Positions 42,953-53,589 of a DNA stretch of 64,000 nt are shown in pieces. The notes beneath the pieces were generated by a model. It was not told the DNA's origin, ran no database searches, and saw only the letters and a program-made list of their open reading frames with translations. Position 1 is the first letter of the stretch. Every line of letters starts with the position of its first letter. Source of the stretch: Tieghemostelium lacteum (taxonomy: Eukaryota; Evosea; Eumycetozoa; Dictyosteliales; Raperosteliaceae). Location of the stretch: positions 558,001 to 622,000 of the forward strand of contig LODT01000022.1 of assembly GCA_001606155.1 (NCBI GenBank). The letters are read 5' to 3'. Position numbers and translations under genes: made by a program.

Positions 42953-43332
42953 ACTACATTATTTGATTTTCAATTAATTTATTTATTTTTTTTTATATAA
43001 TTGTAATTCTTTTTCAATGAAACAAAATGAAGATTTCTTTTAAAATATTAGATTTATGAGTTGAAATATAACAATAAGTATATAATACCATGTTGGTATC
43101 ATTTAACATGTGGGATATTAACTAAAAGTAAATATCCTATAAACTATTGTGTTAATGCCATTCTCCACTTCCGAGATTTTCTATCAATCAAATCCCATTA
43201 TGACCCTTCACCAATAATTTTCTTTTAGAATTTAAAAAAAAATAAATAAAAATTTTTTTCATAAGAAATCTATTAATTCAAACAAATCAAAACCCACTAA
43301 TGAATAATATAGATAATTAATTAAAAACAAAA
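42953..43332. other. Intergenic region
   Basis: About 380 bases between two plus-strand genes. AT-rich; a TCCCATTATGA stretch near 43194 partly resembles the dictyostelid upstream element of small RNA genes, but no RNA follows that I could support. Confidence 0.5.
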
Positions 43333-46300
43333 ATGATAGATAAACAATTATCTATTAAACCATGTACAGTACTTTTTATAATTTTACTATTTATGTTACA
43401 AATGAATTTTTCAGATTCTATAATTTCATCATCACTCTACAATGGATATGGACTAATAGGATCTAACCCTAATACAAAAATATCATTTGCAACATTACTA
43501 CAAAAAGAAAATAGATCACTGTATGTGTCTCATTCGGCATTCAAAATAGATACGTTCCCATTTTTCAAATAATATGCAAAATTTGCAGTAATGTTAATTG
43601 AGAATGTGTGGAGTGGGTTATATTTTAATTTAGTAAATTAAACATTACAATTTATTAATAGCATTATTGTTATTGTTTATAGGCCATTTTCATCAAATAA
43701 TCAATATCAGATTTTACATATATTCAGTGATCAAAGTAAACAATTTGGATCCTCAGTGGCATTAGGATCAGCAACATATAAACATAATCAAACTACAATT
43801 GGTGCAATAACCTCACCTACAGAGAGCCTAGTATTTCTCTATGATTTTGATAGCTGTACAAAATCACAATGTGAGGATATCATACAATTTTCAACAGACC
43901 CAAAACAACAAAAACAAAAAAATGATGATAAATCGTTTTGTGATATTGGTAGCGTTGCTGTTGGTGAAAACTTCATTGTTGTACAATGTCTAAATAATCT
44001 ATTGAATCCAAAAACAAATTCATCAGCAATTGCAATATGTCAATTAGATGTAATTATCAATACACTCATTAATTTGAAATATGAAATATGATTCTAATAT
44101 ATAATTATTTAAATAGTTGGATACATCATATAATAGTTGTACTAATATTAAGTTTTGGGGAAATGGTACAGAGATCTTAATGTTTAGTAATATTACATGC
44201 ACTAAAGGTCAATTATATGTAACTGGTATGAACACTTACAATGATAAAGTTATATTTACAGCATGTGGTGTTTGTATGAATCCAGAAGGTAACCAAATTA
44301 AAGTTAGCTATTTCAGTGCTTTTGTAGAATTACAAATTAAGTCTAATGATATAGTACCAATACAATTTCAAGTCACAAAAAGAAATGAGTAGGTATAGAC
44401 AGACCACTGAAACCACAGTATAAATTATAATTCGTGTTCATATTAATTTTAATTTTAAAAAATTAGGTCTTGTCCATCATCGATAGCAATGAGTGAGGAT
44501 TGGGTTGCAATAGGGTATCCAGAAGAGATGGTAGTTGATTTATATTATCTCAATGACAGTAATTCTAATCAACCATTTTTACAAGATGATTCTCAAAAGA
44601 AATTTGAATACTTTAAGTCAGTAGAGGAAACTGATTCTAATGGGTTTGGTGGATTGGTTAATATTGGTTCACATTTATTGGTTGTAACTGCAAGTGGTGA
44701 TGCATCTCAGGATATAAGTTCACGTACTTATTTCTATGAAATTTACAAGGATGAAAACTCATCTAAACCCTATCAAAACGGTATAGAAGCTTCGATTCCA
44801 AATCTTAATTATAAGACACCTTTTGAATATGGTTTCTCATCAAGTTTCTATGGAGATGAGTTATTGTTATTGTCACAAGATTTGACATTGACTCGTATGG
44901 GATTCACATTTTTTGGAGTTTGTCCTAAAGGATATCAATGGACATCGCAGAACTGTTCACCTTGTCCACCGGGTCAATATAAAGCCGTAAGCAATACCAA
45001 AGCAAATACATCATTTGAACTTTGTTATCCATGTCCCAAAGGGTACTTTACCAATAACCTCTATGGTATTGATTCATTTGAAGACTGTAAGATCAACAAA
45101 TGCTCCAATGATGACTTTTGTCCAGATGGTTCGGTGGTACCACAACCTAGTATACCTATAGAATCGTACAGTCAATCGAATCCCGACCCTAACAGTTCTG
45201 AAGAACTAGATTTTGAGAGCACATTCTATAATAGTTGTTACCCATATTTCCTAATTATTCTTGGTGGAACTCTACTTTTGAGTCTTAGTATATGTCTTCC
45301 ATGGCCTTGCACAAAGTATCACAAGACTCAAAACAAAATCATTAAAGGGTTGCTTAAAGTCAACTTTTACGATTGGGATGGAGAGGAGATGACAGAGATT
45401 ATTGAATATGAAGAACCATCTCTCACCTCAAGCTCAGTTATTCAAATTAATAATATACGTGCTTCTAAACGTGGTATATTTGTAAGAAAGAGAAGAATGG
45501 CTGTAAAACCTGTAAAAGCTGTAGAGAGTTTCTGTTCTTATTATTTCCTGATTGTGTTTGTTCTCATGTGTGTATTTATATTCCAATTCCAACAAGTTAA
45601 TAACGATGTCACTTTGGAACTTCGACCATTGGGCCAAGCCTCAACAGTACCAGATCCAACTAAACAGTACTCTGATGCACAGTATCTGAAGCTTATTGAC
45701 TCTAGTCCTATTATTATTAACATTGATCTACTAGGGTACTCTGGAGACTGTCAACAAAGTGAAATCAGTGCTGTTTTAACAGGTTGCCAAAAGGCTAACT
45801 ATATGGGTACTTGTAATTACCAATTACAAGCTGATATTCTAGATGAGCAATTTAACTCATCTAAACACTGTAGAATATCACTTTCTATACCAACTGGAGT
45901 CGAATACGCAGATGAAACTAATATTGCATTGACTGTTTCTCCAACCGACTATTTTTACACTCAAAGAATTCTGTATAATATCTCGACTAATAATCAGCCT
46001 TCGGATATTAATACTGGTAATTCTTTTGTCTATGGAGTTATTCAACCTAATGAAGGTACTATTTTGCGTCCAACAGCTAGTATTTCCATACTCTCCATGT
46101 TGACTTTGGTCTCTGATTGTAAGGTTAGAACTGCTGGTTCTAATGTAGGTCTATCTCTAGTGAGACCTATGATTGACAAGTGTCTTTACAATCCATCAAG
46201 TTATAAAGATTTCTCACAGATTTCAAACTCGTCTACATATATCCGGTCAGAGGAATACCACGATGCAGATCCAAATTTCACATTTAATATTCGTCTTGAA

Positions 46301-46582
46301 AAATCGGTATTCTATCATTATGCAACATCATCACATTCCGTATCCTTTGGTGAGATTGTAACAGTGATTATGTTTGCAGTTCTAGATGTATTCTGGCTGA
46401 TTGAAGTCATTGTACCAGTTATTCAATTCATTGTCTCACTCTTTGATGAATACTTTAAAAATCGAAAAAAGAGAGAGAAAAATGATGAAAACTATGAAGA
46501 TAACTCTGAAATGAGTGATCTACTACTCGACCAAAATAATAACAAGAAAAAGATTGTAACCTATAATAATTTTACAATTTAA
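43333..46582 (+). CDS. Large surface membrane protein with GCC2/GCC3-like Cys region
   Basis: Four exons (43333-43520, 43683-44049, 44117-44388, 44467-46582; phases 2, 0, 2) give about 980 residues. A signal peptide covers residues 1-28 ('CTVLFIILLFMLQMNFSDS'). The next ~400 residues resemble FG-GAP/beta-propeller repeats ('FGSSVALGSATYKH', 'SEDWVAIGYPEEMVVDLYY'). Residues about 424-500 hold a Cys-rich 'CPPGQY...CYPCPKGYF' region like ephrin-receptor GCC2/GCC3 domains. Hydrophobic helices lie near 530-556, 629-650 and 901-935, with a basic cytosolic segment between the first two and an extracellular Cys-containing domain between the second and third. The tail is basic then acidic. No name was recognised; a dictyostelid surface or adhesion protein is likely. 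The GTAGGT donor of exon 3 is the weakest splice. Confidence 0.7.
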
Positions 46583-46650
46583 TCTGACACCTACAAATAA
46601 TAAAATACCAACAACAAATAGAGTGAGTCTCTCTCTAAATTTATATTTAT

Positions 46651-47616
46651 TTAACCATCTAATGAAAATACAATTAGACTACCAAAGAGAAAGTGTTGAA
46701 TGATTGGTGTCTTTGTCATTACCTCATCAAAAAACTTTTTAAACATTCCTTTGTGTATCTTATCCCAATTGGCTGCACCACTGATATTGAATAGGTCACG
46801 ACTGTGTTCGTGGAATGGACCCTTTTTTACATTCATTATATATTTGATACAGGAAAGGTACATGTAGTCTTGGTAGTATTGATTTACAATTTTTTCATCT
46901 AGGATACTGGATGGTTTGATTAGTGGATGATTTACAAGTTGTGCACCACCCCATATGAATGGAATGAATTGGTAGTCGTCTAGCGACCATACTCCATGTG
47001 TACCTGCTGGTTCAAGGCCGTAGACAGTTTGAAGTTTTCTAACTAGATTGAGATAGGAAGTGAAGATTTTAAGTACCATTGCAGGCTCATCTGATGCCTC
47101 TAATGCACCTATAGAACGTAGACAATAGAGCCATGCTACAAAATGTAGTTCATGACCTGTACCATAGTCTAATCTAGTCTGATTACCCATTGCATCAATT
47201 AGATAGGGTGACAATTCTATAATTGACTTGTGCATTGGTTGTGGTAGAAACGATTCATGTAGTGATTTTATATTTTCTAGTAATTTAGCATGCCAAATTC
47301 TGTATGCTTTGTTTCCGTATCTCATTGGTTGTGCTAGTGGTGGTATACCGTCAATCCAATTACTCATCTCTGTTATAGCTGCTAGTATACCAGAAGTTAC
47401 AGGACTCACTAGTACATCTGCTGAATTACTCTTTGAAACAATCTCATCACCAACTCTCTGAATAAACACGAGAAAATCTTTACATGTTTGTGTCATTAAA
47501 AATTGATTTAATTCATTTTGATTTGTAATAACTTTTCTAGGTTCAACAAATTGATGTGTATTTATATCTATTAGTTTTGGTATAACTTGATTGTTATTAT
47601 TAATATTGTTTGCCAT
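46651..47616 (-). CDS. ptpa: PP2A activator PTPA (PPP2R4)
   Basis: PTPA is an ATP-dependent prolyl isomerase-like chaperone that activates protein phosphatase 2A. A 321-residue intronless protein carrying the family signatures 'WIDGIPPLAQPMRYGNKAYR', 'LDYGTGHELHFVAWLYCL', 'LRKLQTVYGLEPAGTHGVWS', 'LDDYQFIPFIWGGAQLVNHP' and 'GPFHEHSRDLFNISG'. Length equals the human core. The C-terminal end '...QHFLFGSLIVFSLDG' is short and neutral, without the extension seen in yeast Rrd2. It is tail to tail with the large surface protein gene (about 70 bases) and head to head with the J-domain gene at 47799. Confidence 0.96.
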   Translation of the reverse strand: MANNINNNNQVIPKLIDINTHQFVEPRKVITNQNELNQFLMTQTCKDFLVFIQRVGDEIVSKSNSADVLVSPVTSGILAAITEMSNWIDGIPPLAQPMRYGNKAYRIWHAKLLENIKSLHESFLPQPMHKSIIELSPYLIDAMGNQTRLDYGTGHELHFVAWLYCLRSIGALEASDEPAMVLKIFTSYLNLVRKLQTVYGLEPAGTHGVWSLDDYQFIPFIWGGAQLVNHPLIKPSSILDEKIVNQYYQDYMYLSCIKYIMNVKKGPFHEHSRDLFNISGAANWDKIHKGMFKKFFDEVMTKTPIIQHFLFGSLIVFSLDG

Positions 47617-47798
47617 GGTTTCTACAATTTTAAAAAATTAAAAAAAATTAAATAATTAACATCACTAAAATCAAAATCCTTAGAATATTTATTAAATTTA
47701 AAAGTATTAAAATATGATCTATTATAAAGATTTAAAGTTAATATTTAAATGAAATAATTTTTTTAAATTTTTTAATTATTTTTTTAGAGAGATACACA

Positions 47799-48914
47799 AT
47801 GAATAACGATGATTTTTATAAAGGACCACCAAATCAAAATGAACTAAGGGAGATTACTCAGTCTGGTAAATTTAATTTTTATAAGACATTTGGATTACCA
47901 AAGAATGCCAATCAGTCACAGATTAAACTTAAATATAAAGAATTAGCTAAACTTCATCATCCCGATAGAAATGGATCACCTGAAGAAATGGCAAAGATAA
48001 ATAATGCATATAAGGTACTAAGTAACCCAAGACTTAGATATGTATACGATAACTATGTAGTCAGTGACTCTTTAGGAAATACATATGCAACTAACTTTGG
48101 TGGTGGTGGAGGAAATGGAGGCAATCCAATAGATGAAGAAACTATGGCTGCAATAGCTGAACAACTAAAGGACTTGCTAACAGGTCTCATGAGTCAACCA
48201 TTTTATAATATATCACTATTTTGTCAAAAATCACCTACCTTTTTGCGACCATTCAAAGCAACCTATTATAATTTTTCTAGTTTGTTTACAGGACTTTCCT
48301 ATAGATTGTTGAGTGTATCGGCAAAAGAGAGATGTTATAGGTATGTCTATGAGAAGATTCAAAAGTACAAGTTATCACAAGCAGCTAGAGATTTGATATT
48401 GTATATGTTACCTACATTGGCAGGATACCCAATCTATTTGGCATCTCAAATGGATATTCTGTCGAAAGGAACCTATAGTTGGTCATATCATCTACAACAA
48501 CATGGATTAAAAGGTCTCTATTACGGGTTCTTTTTCTATCTTATTAAAGTTTCATTAGAGAATCTATTGTACGGTGCAATAGAACTTTTACAGAAACATT
48601 CACTCGATCAGTACATTAGAAATACAAATTCTAAATTTTGGAGATATACCAGTTACTTCAGCTCCAATATCATTTGTAAGGCAATTTTGGTAACATTATT
48701 CACATATCCCATTCACTCATTAGAGATTGTATATCAGTCAATGAATCTCTTGGATTCCTCCACCAACTTCTTTAAAGTTGTAAGCAATAGTTCTCAAAAT
48801 GGAGGTTTTCTCAAAAGATATTTAAATTTCACCAAATTGTGGTACAATACGAATAGTATCTATAAAATATATAATGGATATGTTCCCTATTTTATTTATT
48901 CTATTTTACCTTGA
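47799..48914 (+). CDS. J-domain protein with carrier-like membrane region
   Basis: A 371-residue intronless protein. Residues about 27-90 are a J domain: 'NFYKTFGLPKNANQSQIKLK', the HPD motif in 'LAKLHHPDRNGSPEE' and 'INNAYKVLSNPRLRYVYDNY'. J domains stimulate Hsp70. A Gly-rich linker and about 240 residues with several moderately hydrophobic helices follow. Two parts there, 'YPIYLASQMDI...LKGLYYGFFF' and 'YPIHSLEIVYQSMN...IYNGYVPYFIY', have the spacing of mitochondrial carrier repeats (Pro near a helix end, then Gly-Leu-Tyr-x-Gly). The acidic/basic signature residues are only partly kept. It could be a membrane-bound Hsp70 partner of mitochondria or the ER. Head to head with PTPA, 180 bases apart. 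Confidence 0.7.
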   Translation: MNNDDFYKGPPNQNELREITQSGKFNFYKTFGLPKNANQSQIKLKYKELAKLHHPDRNGSPEEMAKINNAYKVLSNPRLRYVYDNYVVSDSLGNTYATNFGGGGGNGGNPIDEETMAAIAEQLKDLLTGLMSQPFYNISLFCQKSPTFLRPFKATYYNFSSLFTGLSYRLLSVSAKERCYRYVYEKIQKYKLSQAARDLILYMLPTLAGYPIYLASQMDILSKGTYSWSYHLQQHGLKGLYYGFFFYLIKVSLENLLYGAIELLQKHSLDQYIRNTNSKFWRYTSYFSSNIICKAILVTLFTYPIHSLEIVYQSMNLLDSSTNFFKVVSNSSQNGGFLKRYLNFTKLWYNTNSIYKIYNGYVPYFIYSILP

Positions 48915-49094
48915 CGCAATACTTATGCAAATAAAATTTCCATCATCAAAATAATATTTTTTTTTTCTAAATTTCACCCGAAACAAAGTTTCATACTTCT
49001 CTCCTTCATTTCAGTAAAAACAATTAACTAGTTACATATTAATATATAGATACATTAGATTAGAGATAGACTCTACTAATAACTCCCCATCCAG

Positions 49095-50711
49095 ATGTTC
49101 AGAGGTAGTAATGCTCAAATTATTAAATCAATATTTAAGAATAAAAAGACACTAGATCAATTGAGACTCAATCTAAAGAATACCAGTATATGGGAGAAAA
49201 TTGCAAAGTCATGGCAGAAAACTAGCACTAAACTGAGTAGTTTAGGGTCACATTCACATGGTAACTCAGTGACTATTTTCAATAGTGGAGATGAGGCATT
49301 TCAAGCCATGTGGGATTCCATTGAAAATGCAAAGGAATCTATTTTATTGGAGACTTATACCATAGAGATGGATGATATAGGTAGAAAGACTATTGATCTA
49401 TTGTCAGAGGCAAAGAACCGTGGGTGTAATGTACGGTTTGTCTATGATGGTATTGGATCAAGTTCAGTTACAGATGACGATTTGTTTAGATTGAACATGT
49501 TAGGTGGATCAACTTACAAGTTCAATCCAGTGTCCTTGTTCGGTCGTATGCCATTCGTCTTTAGAAACCATAGAAAAATAATGGTAGTTGATAATAAGAT
49601 TGGATTTTGTGGTGGTATGAATATCTCTGCAAAATATGCAACTTCGAAAATTGGTGGGTCAGATTATTTTAGAGATACACATGTGATGATAGAGGGGCCT
49701 GCTGTATTGGATTTACACAGAGTATTTCATAATTCGATGAAGGATAATAGGGTTATACTTACAGGTGGAAAGACATATGATAGTTATTCGCCTGCTCTGG
49801 CGGCTGCATGTCCATTTGGTATGACCCCTTTGGACCATTTATACAACTCAGTTGGAAACCTACAGTATCATTTATATCAGAGTGAGATGAATTCTCCACT
49901 GTTTAAATTGGATGATGGTCACTTTTTATTTTTCAATGAATTGGATTTATTTAAAAAAAAGAAAAAGTGTGAGGTGGTACCACAACATCAGTATACCCAG
50001 CTGGGTAAAGGATCTACTCAGATTGAACCTGTACTTCAACAGGATGAATTTGATACTGATGAATTTGAAACTGAGGAATACGATGATCATACTGAAGATT
50101 TTGAAGAGGATGAAGAAGAAGATCAACATAAACTGGAGGACAATACATCATTTGTACAGGTACAGGAATCCAATCTATTTAGAAACAAGAAGAGTATACA
50201 GAAGGCAATGATTATGACACTGAAGAGCAGTAAGAGTCATTGTTATTTTACTACACCTTATTTCTTACCACCAAAGAAATTGAGGGACGCAATGATTGAG
50301 GCTTCTGAACGTGGTGTAGATGTTAGAGTTTTGACTGCTGGTATCTCTGATGTACCTTGGATACGATTGGCATCTCGACATATATATAATAAATTCCTTA
50401 GCAAATCAGTAAAGATTTATGAGTTTAATGGAAATCGTTTACATTCAAAGACTGTCACTATTGATGGTATATACAGTTCTGTAGGTTCTTATAATTTGGA
50501 TCCTTGGTCACAGAGAAACCTTGAAGTCAATCTATCATTTATCAACAGTAACGTCGCTAAACAATTAGAGGACCAATTTGAAAATGATCTAAAAGAATCT
50601 ACTGAAATCACAACAGAAACTATTCAAAACCTTTCATTACTTAACAAATTCATTTGTTATTTAGCTTATCAATTCTCTAGAATTGTCAGGCCAATTAGTA
50701 CCTTTAAATAA
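49095..50711 (+). CDS. PLD-type cardiolipin synthase-like protein
   Basis: A 538-residue intronless member of the phospholipase D superfamily, of the bacterial cardiolipin synthase kind. First HKD motif: 'HRKIMVVDNKIGFCGGMN' near residue 158. Second: 'HSKTVTIDGIYSSVGSYNLD' near residue 449. 'LETYTIEMDDIGRKTIDLL' and 'FVYDGIGSS' ahead of the first motif are typical of cls. Between the halves lies an acidic insert of about 40 residues (around 310-350, many Asp/Glu). The first ~45 residues are basic and free of acidic clusters, consistent with mitochondrial import, where cardiolipin is made. Other lipids, such as BMP-type phospholipids, are possible products. Both catalytic motifs look complete. 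Confidence 0.85.
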   Translation: MFRGSNAQIIKSIFKNKKTLDQLRLNLKNTSIWEKIAKSWQKTSTKLSSLGSHSHGNSVTIFNSGDEAFQAMWDSIENAKESILLETYTIEMDDIGRKTIDLLSEAKNRGCNVRFVYDGIGSSSVTDDDLFRLNMLGGSTYKFNPVSLFGRMPFVFRNHRKIMVVDNKIGFCGGMNISAKYATSKIGGSDYFRDTHVMIEGPAVLDLHRVFHNSMKDNRVILTGGKTYDSYSPALAAACPFGMTPLDHLYNSVGNLQYHLYQSEMNSPLFKLDDGHFLFFNELDLFKKKKKCEVVPQHQYTQLGKGSTQIEPVLQQDEFDTDEFETEEYDDHTEDFEEDEEEDQHKLEDNTSFVQVQESNLFRNKKSIQKAMIMTLKSSKSHCYFTTPYFLPPKKLRDAMIEASERGVDVRVLTAGISDVPWIRLASRHIYNKFLSKSVKIYEFNGNRLHSKTVTIDGIYSSVGSYNLDPWSQRNLEVNLSFINSNVAKQLEDQFENDLKESTEITTETIQNLSLLNKFICYLAYQFSRIVRPISTFK

Positions 50712-50907
50712 AGTTCATATATAGATATTTTATTTTCATAATTTTCTCTCCCAAACAAAGGTGAAACTGAAATTTCCGATGTTTTTTAGGGGTGATGACA
50801 AGATTACTTTTTTTTTTCTTACTTTTGTATCTACTTTTTTATTTTTTTATAAAATTTATCATAAACAGGGTTTTATTCACCCTTGACCCACTCCCCTATT
50901 TTATACA

Positions 50908-53131
50908 ATGAATAGGTTAGCAGAAAAACAAAAAGAGTCAGATTCACTTGATGATAATGACTTGTTAATGGTTAATGATAATGGTCAACCTGCTACATTT
51001 TCAAAAACCTATAATGACATTTACCAATTTGAATATGATTGGGGTAAAGACTCTGAACTCATAAAGGAACTAGTCAATCAGAAAGAACTAGAATCTGATC
51101 AAACAGAGGAATGGAAACAAATGATATTTAATATATGTTTTAATGAAGATGATATCATTAAAATCAAAAGAGTATTCAATGAAAAGTCTTTCTTGGATCT
51201 TCTCTATAGAGGTATTCCAACAGCTTATCGAAAGACAATGTGGCTAATATTCTTGGATTGTTATAGTTTAGATTTTAAAAAGGACTATTACTACTCAGTA
51301 CTTAAAGATCACAACAATGCAGAGTTTGTCTACGAAAATGATATCATTAATGATTTGGAAAGAACTTTCCCAAATCATCCAAAATCAAAGGATATTGAAT
51401 TTAGAGATAAAATTCAAAGAGTACTTCTTGTATTCAGTGTAAATAACCCATCGGTTGGTTATTGCCAATCTCTAAATTTTATATCATTTTTCTTATTAAT
51501 GATTATTGATAATGGTATGTTAATACTACTATACCACCTTTTTGGAAGGTATATCTAACCATAGTATCAATTTACTATTACAATACAGAGGAACTGGTAT
51601 TTTGGTGTCTATGTTATATTACAGAAAAGATACTACCAGATTACTATACTCAAAAAATGTTAGGATCACAAATTGATCAAGATGTATTATCTGATCTTAT
51701 AAAAGAACTCTTTCCAGAACTATATCATCACTTTAATTTAATTGGTGTAGTATTACCAGCACTTTCAATTGAATGGTTTTTATGTTTATTCACTACATCC
51801 CTACCAGCACAAGTAATTATTTTAATTCCAATTCTCACTACAAAATACCTAACACCCTCCCTTTTTGTATAGTGTGCATTAATTATATGGGATAATTTAT
51901 TTTTAAGAGGATCTAGAGTGTTATTGGAGGTAGCATTAGCATTAATTGAGATGAATTTAGATCAACTATTACAGGCATCATCACATGCTCAAGTTGCATC
52001 TATTTTATCGAATAAACCATTCAATCCACAATTATTTTCAACTATTCAAGCCAGTTATAAGAGAATAGGTATAGTACTCTCAAAAAAGAAACTTCAAGAT
52101 TTAAAATTAAAACATTGGAACATTACAAAAACTAGAATTGAAAAGACAGAGGATGAAAAGGATATAAAATATCTATTGAAATATACAAATTTCCAAAAAG
52201 AGAAATTAAAATCTCTAAAAGAGGAATTTAATATTCTCTCACACGATGGTACTGGAATTGCTTTTTTACAATTCCAGCAACTAATCTTAAGATTTCTACC
52301 TATTTGGCGAGAAAATACTGATCAACTACTCTTAGAGAAAATGTTTAATTTAATGGATGAAGATGAAGATAATCTTTTAAATTTTAAAGAAACTGTAAAG
52401 GGAATTTCTACTTTATCACATGGAAATTTCGATCAAAAGATAAAATGTAAATATACCCTCTAAACTTTGTTTATTTATATATAATAGTACTAATATTATT
52501 TTTACCTATATTATCAGTTTTATTTAAACTATTTTCAACCAATGATAATTTTTTAAATGTTGATGAACTAAAATCATTAATTAATCATGTACATACAATC
52601 TATTTCAAACCATATTTTAAAGAATTGGTAAATAACAATAGTGAAACAGCCCAAAAACTAAAAGAAGACTATCTTCGTAAAAAACAAGAATTTCTATCAA
52701 GTCACAGTGGAAATACTACACTATCTGATTTGAAACAGTTAGCAAATGAACATCCACTTATACTGGAACTATTCTCATCTGTAGATATTGATCAAAAGTC
52801 TGATGATAAATTACCATCACATTCACAACAAAATAATAATAATACAAACCAACATACAACTAGTAGCTCAGATGAACTAAATTTTAACCCAGTACTAGCA
52901 CCAATTAAACCAAAGAAAAGAAGTAATTCTTTTCATTTAATAACTCAACCATCACCACCAAAATCACCTACACAATCACCAGTAAAAGTAACCCAATCAA
53001 TACCAAAACTACCTGAATCACCAACTCCAAAACAATTATTAAAATCAATATATAATAATATTAATAATAATATAATTCATAATAATATTAATAATAATTT
53101 ATTTAATCAACAACCTAAATTAAATCAAAAC

Positions 53132-53162
<31 letters not shown>

Positions 53163-53272
53163 GTAATAATAATAATAATGAAAATAATAATAATTCACCT
53201 CGTAAAAATAACAATTTAAATGATCCATTAAATAATCCCTATATTTATAATCCAAATTGTAATTTAATGTGA
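50908..53272 (+). CDS. TBC-domain RabGAP with EF-hand (TBC1D8/9-like)
   Basis: Four exons (50908-51514, 51589-51812, 51873-52446, 52518-53272; phases 1, 0, 1) give 719 residues. TBC domain: 'LLYRGIPTAYRKTMWLIFLD' with the Arg of motif A, 'IQRVLLVFSVNNPSVGYCQS' (YCQ motif with the Gln finger), 'VFWCLCYITEKILPDYYT', 'WFLCLFTTSLPAQCALIIWD'. In motif A the catalytic finger motif IxxDxxR is represented by 'IINDLERTFPNHP'. A helical region and one EF-hand loop, 'MDEDEDNLLNFKE', follow, as in TBC1D8/9-type proteins, but the N-terminal GRAM domains of that family are missing. The C-terminal ~200 residues are Asn/Ser/Pro low complexity with long Asn runs. It should stimulate GTP hydrolysis by a Rab. 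Confidence 0.88.
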
Positions 53273-53589
53273 ACAACCAATAAGAAACAGTTAATTTATT
53301 TCATATTGAAATAAAAAGATTTAATAAATATTATGGAGGTTGATAAGTTATATGATATTAAAAAAAAAGATGTAAAAGAATGTTTTTATTTTCTTTTTTC
53401 TCTATTGAATTATCATTTTTCTACTTCTCTTCTATAAAATGGATTCTCTTTGAACTAACAAATAAAAGCAAATTATTAATAAAAAAAAAAAATATTATAT
53501 TTGCTTTTGTTTTGGTATCTTGCTACTACTCTAGTAATGTTGGGGGAGGAGGAGTTGGAGTTGGAGTAATTTTTTTTTGTTTAAATGGA
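53273..53589. other. Convergent 3' intergenic region
   Basis: About 315 bases between convergent TBC and kinase genes. It holds A/T runs and a GGAG/GTTGGA repeat (about 53539-53568). On the kinase strand this reads as a short Thr-Pro stretch after the stop, but no exon could be supported. Confidence 0.5.

Noticed and set aside
43190-43205. Possible upstream element (AATCCCATTA-like) of a small RNA gene
   Set aside because: It differs from the consensus I recall, and the sequence 50-80 bases downstream is plain A/T without a plausible stem or RNA end.
53539-53575. Proline/threonine-like codons after the kinase stop, a possible terminal exon
   Set aside because: The only usable donor would remove the Ser-rich end of the kinase, and the acceptor would lead into a short unsupported frame.
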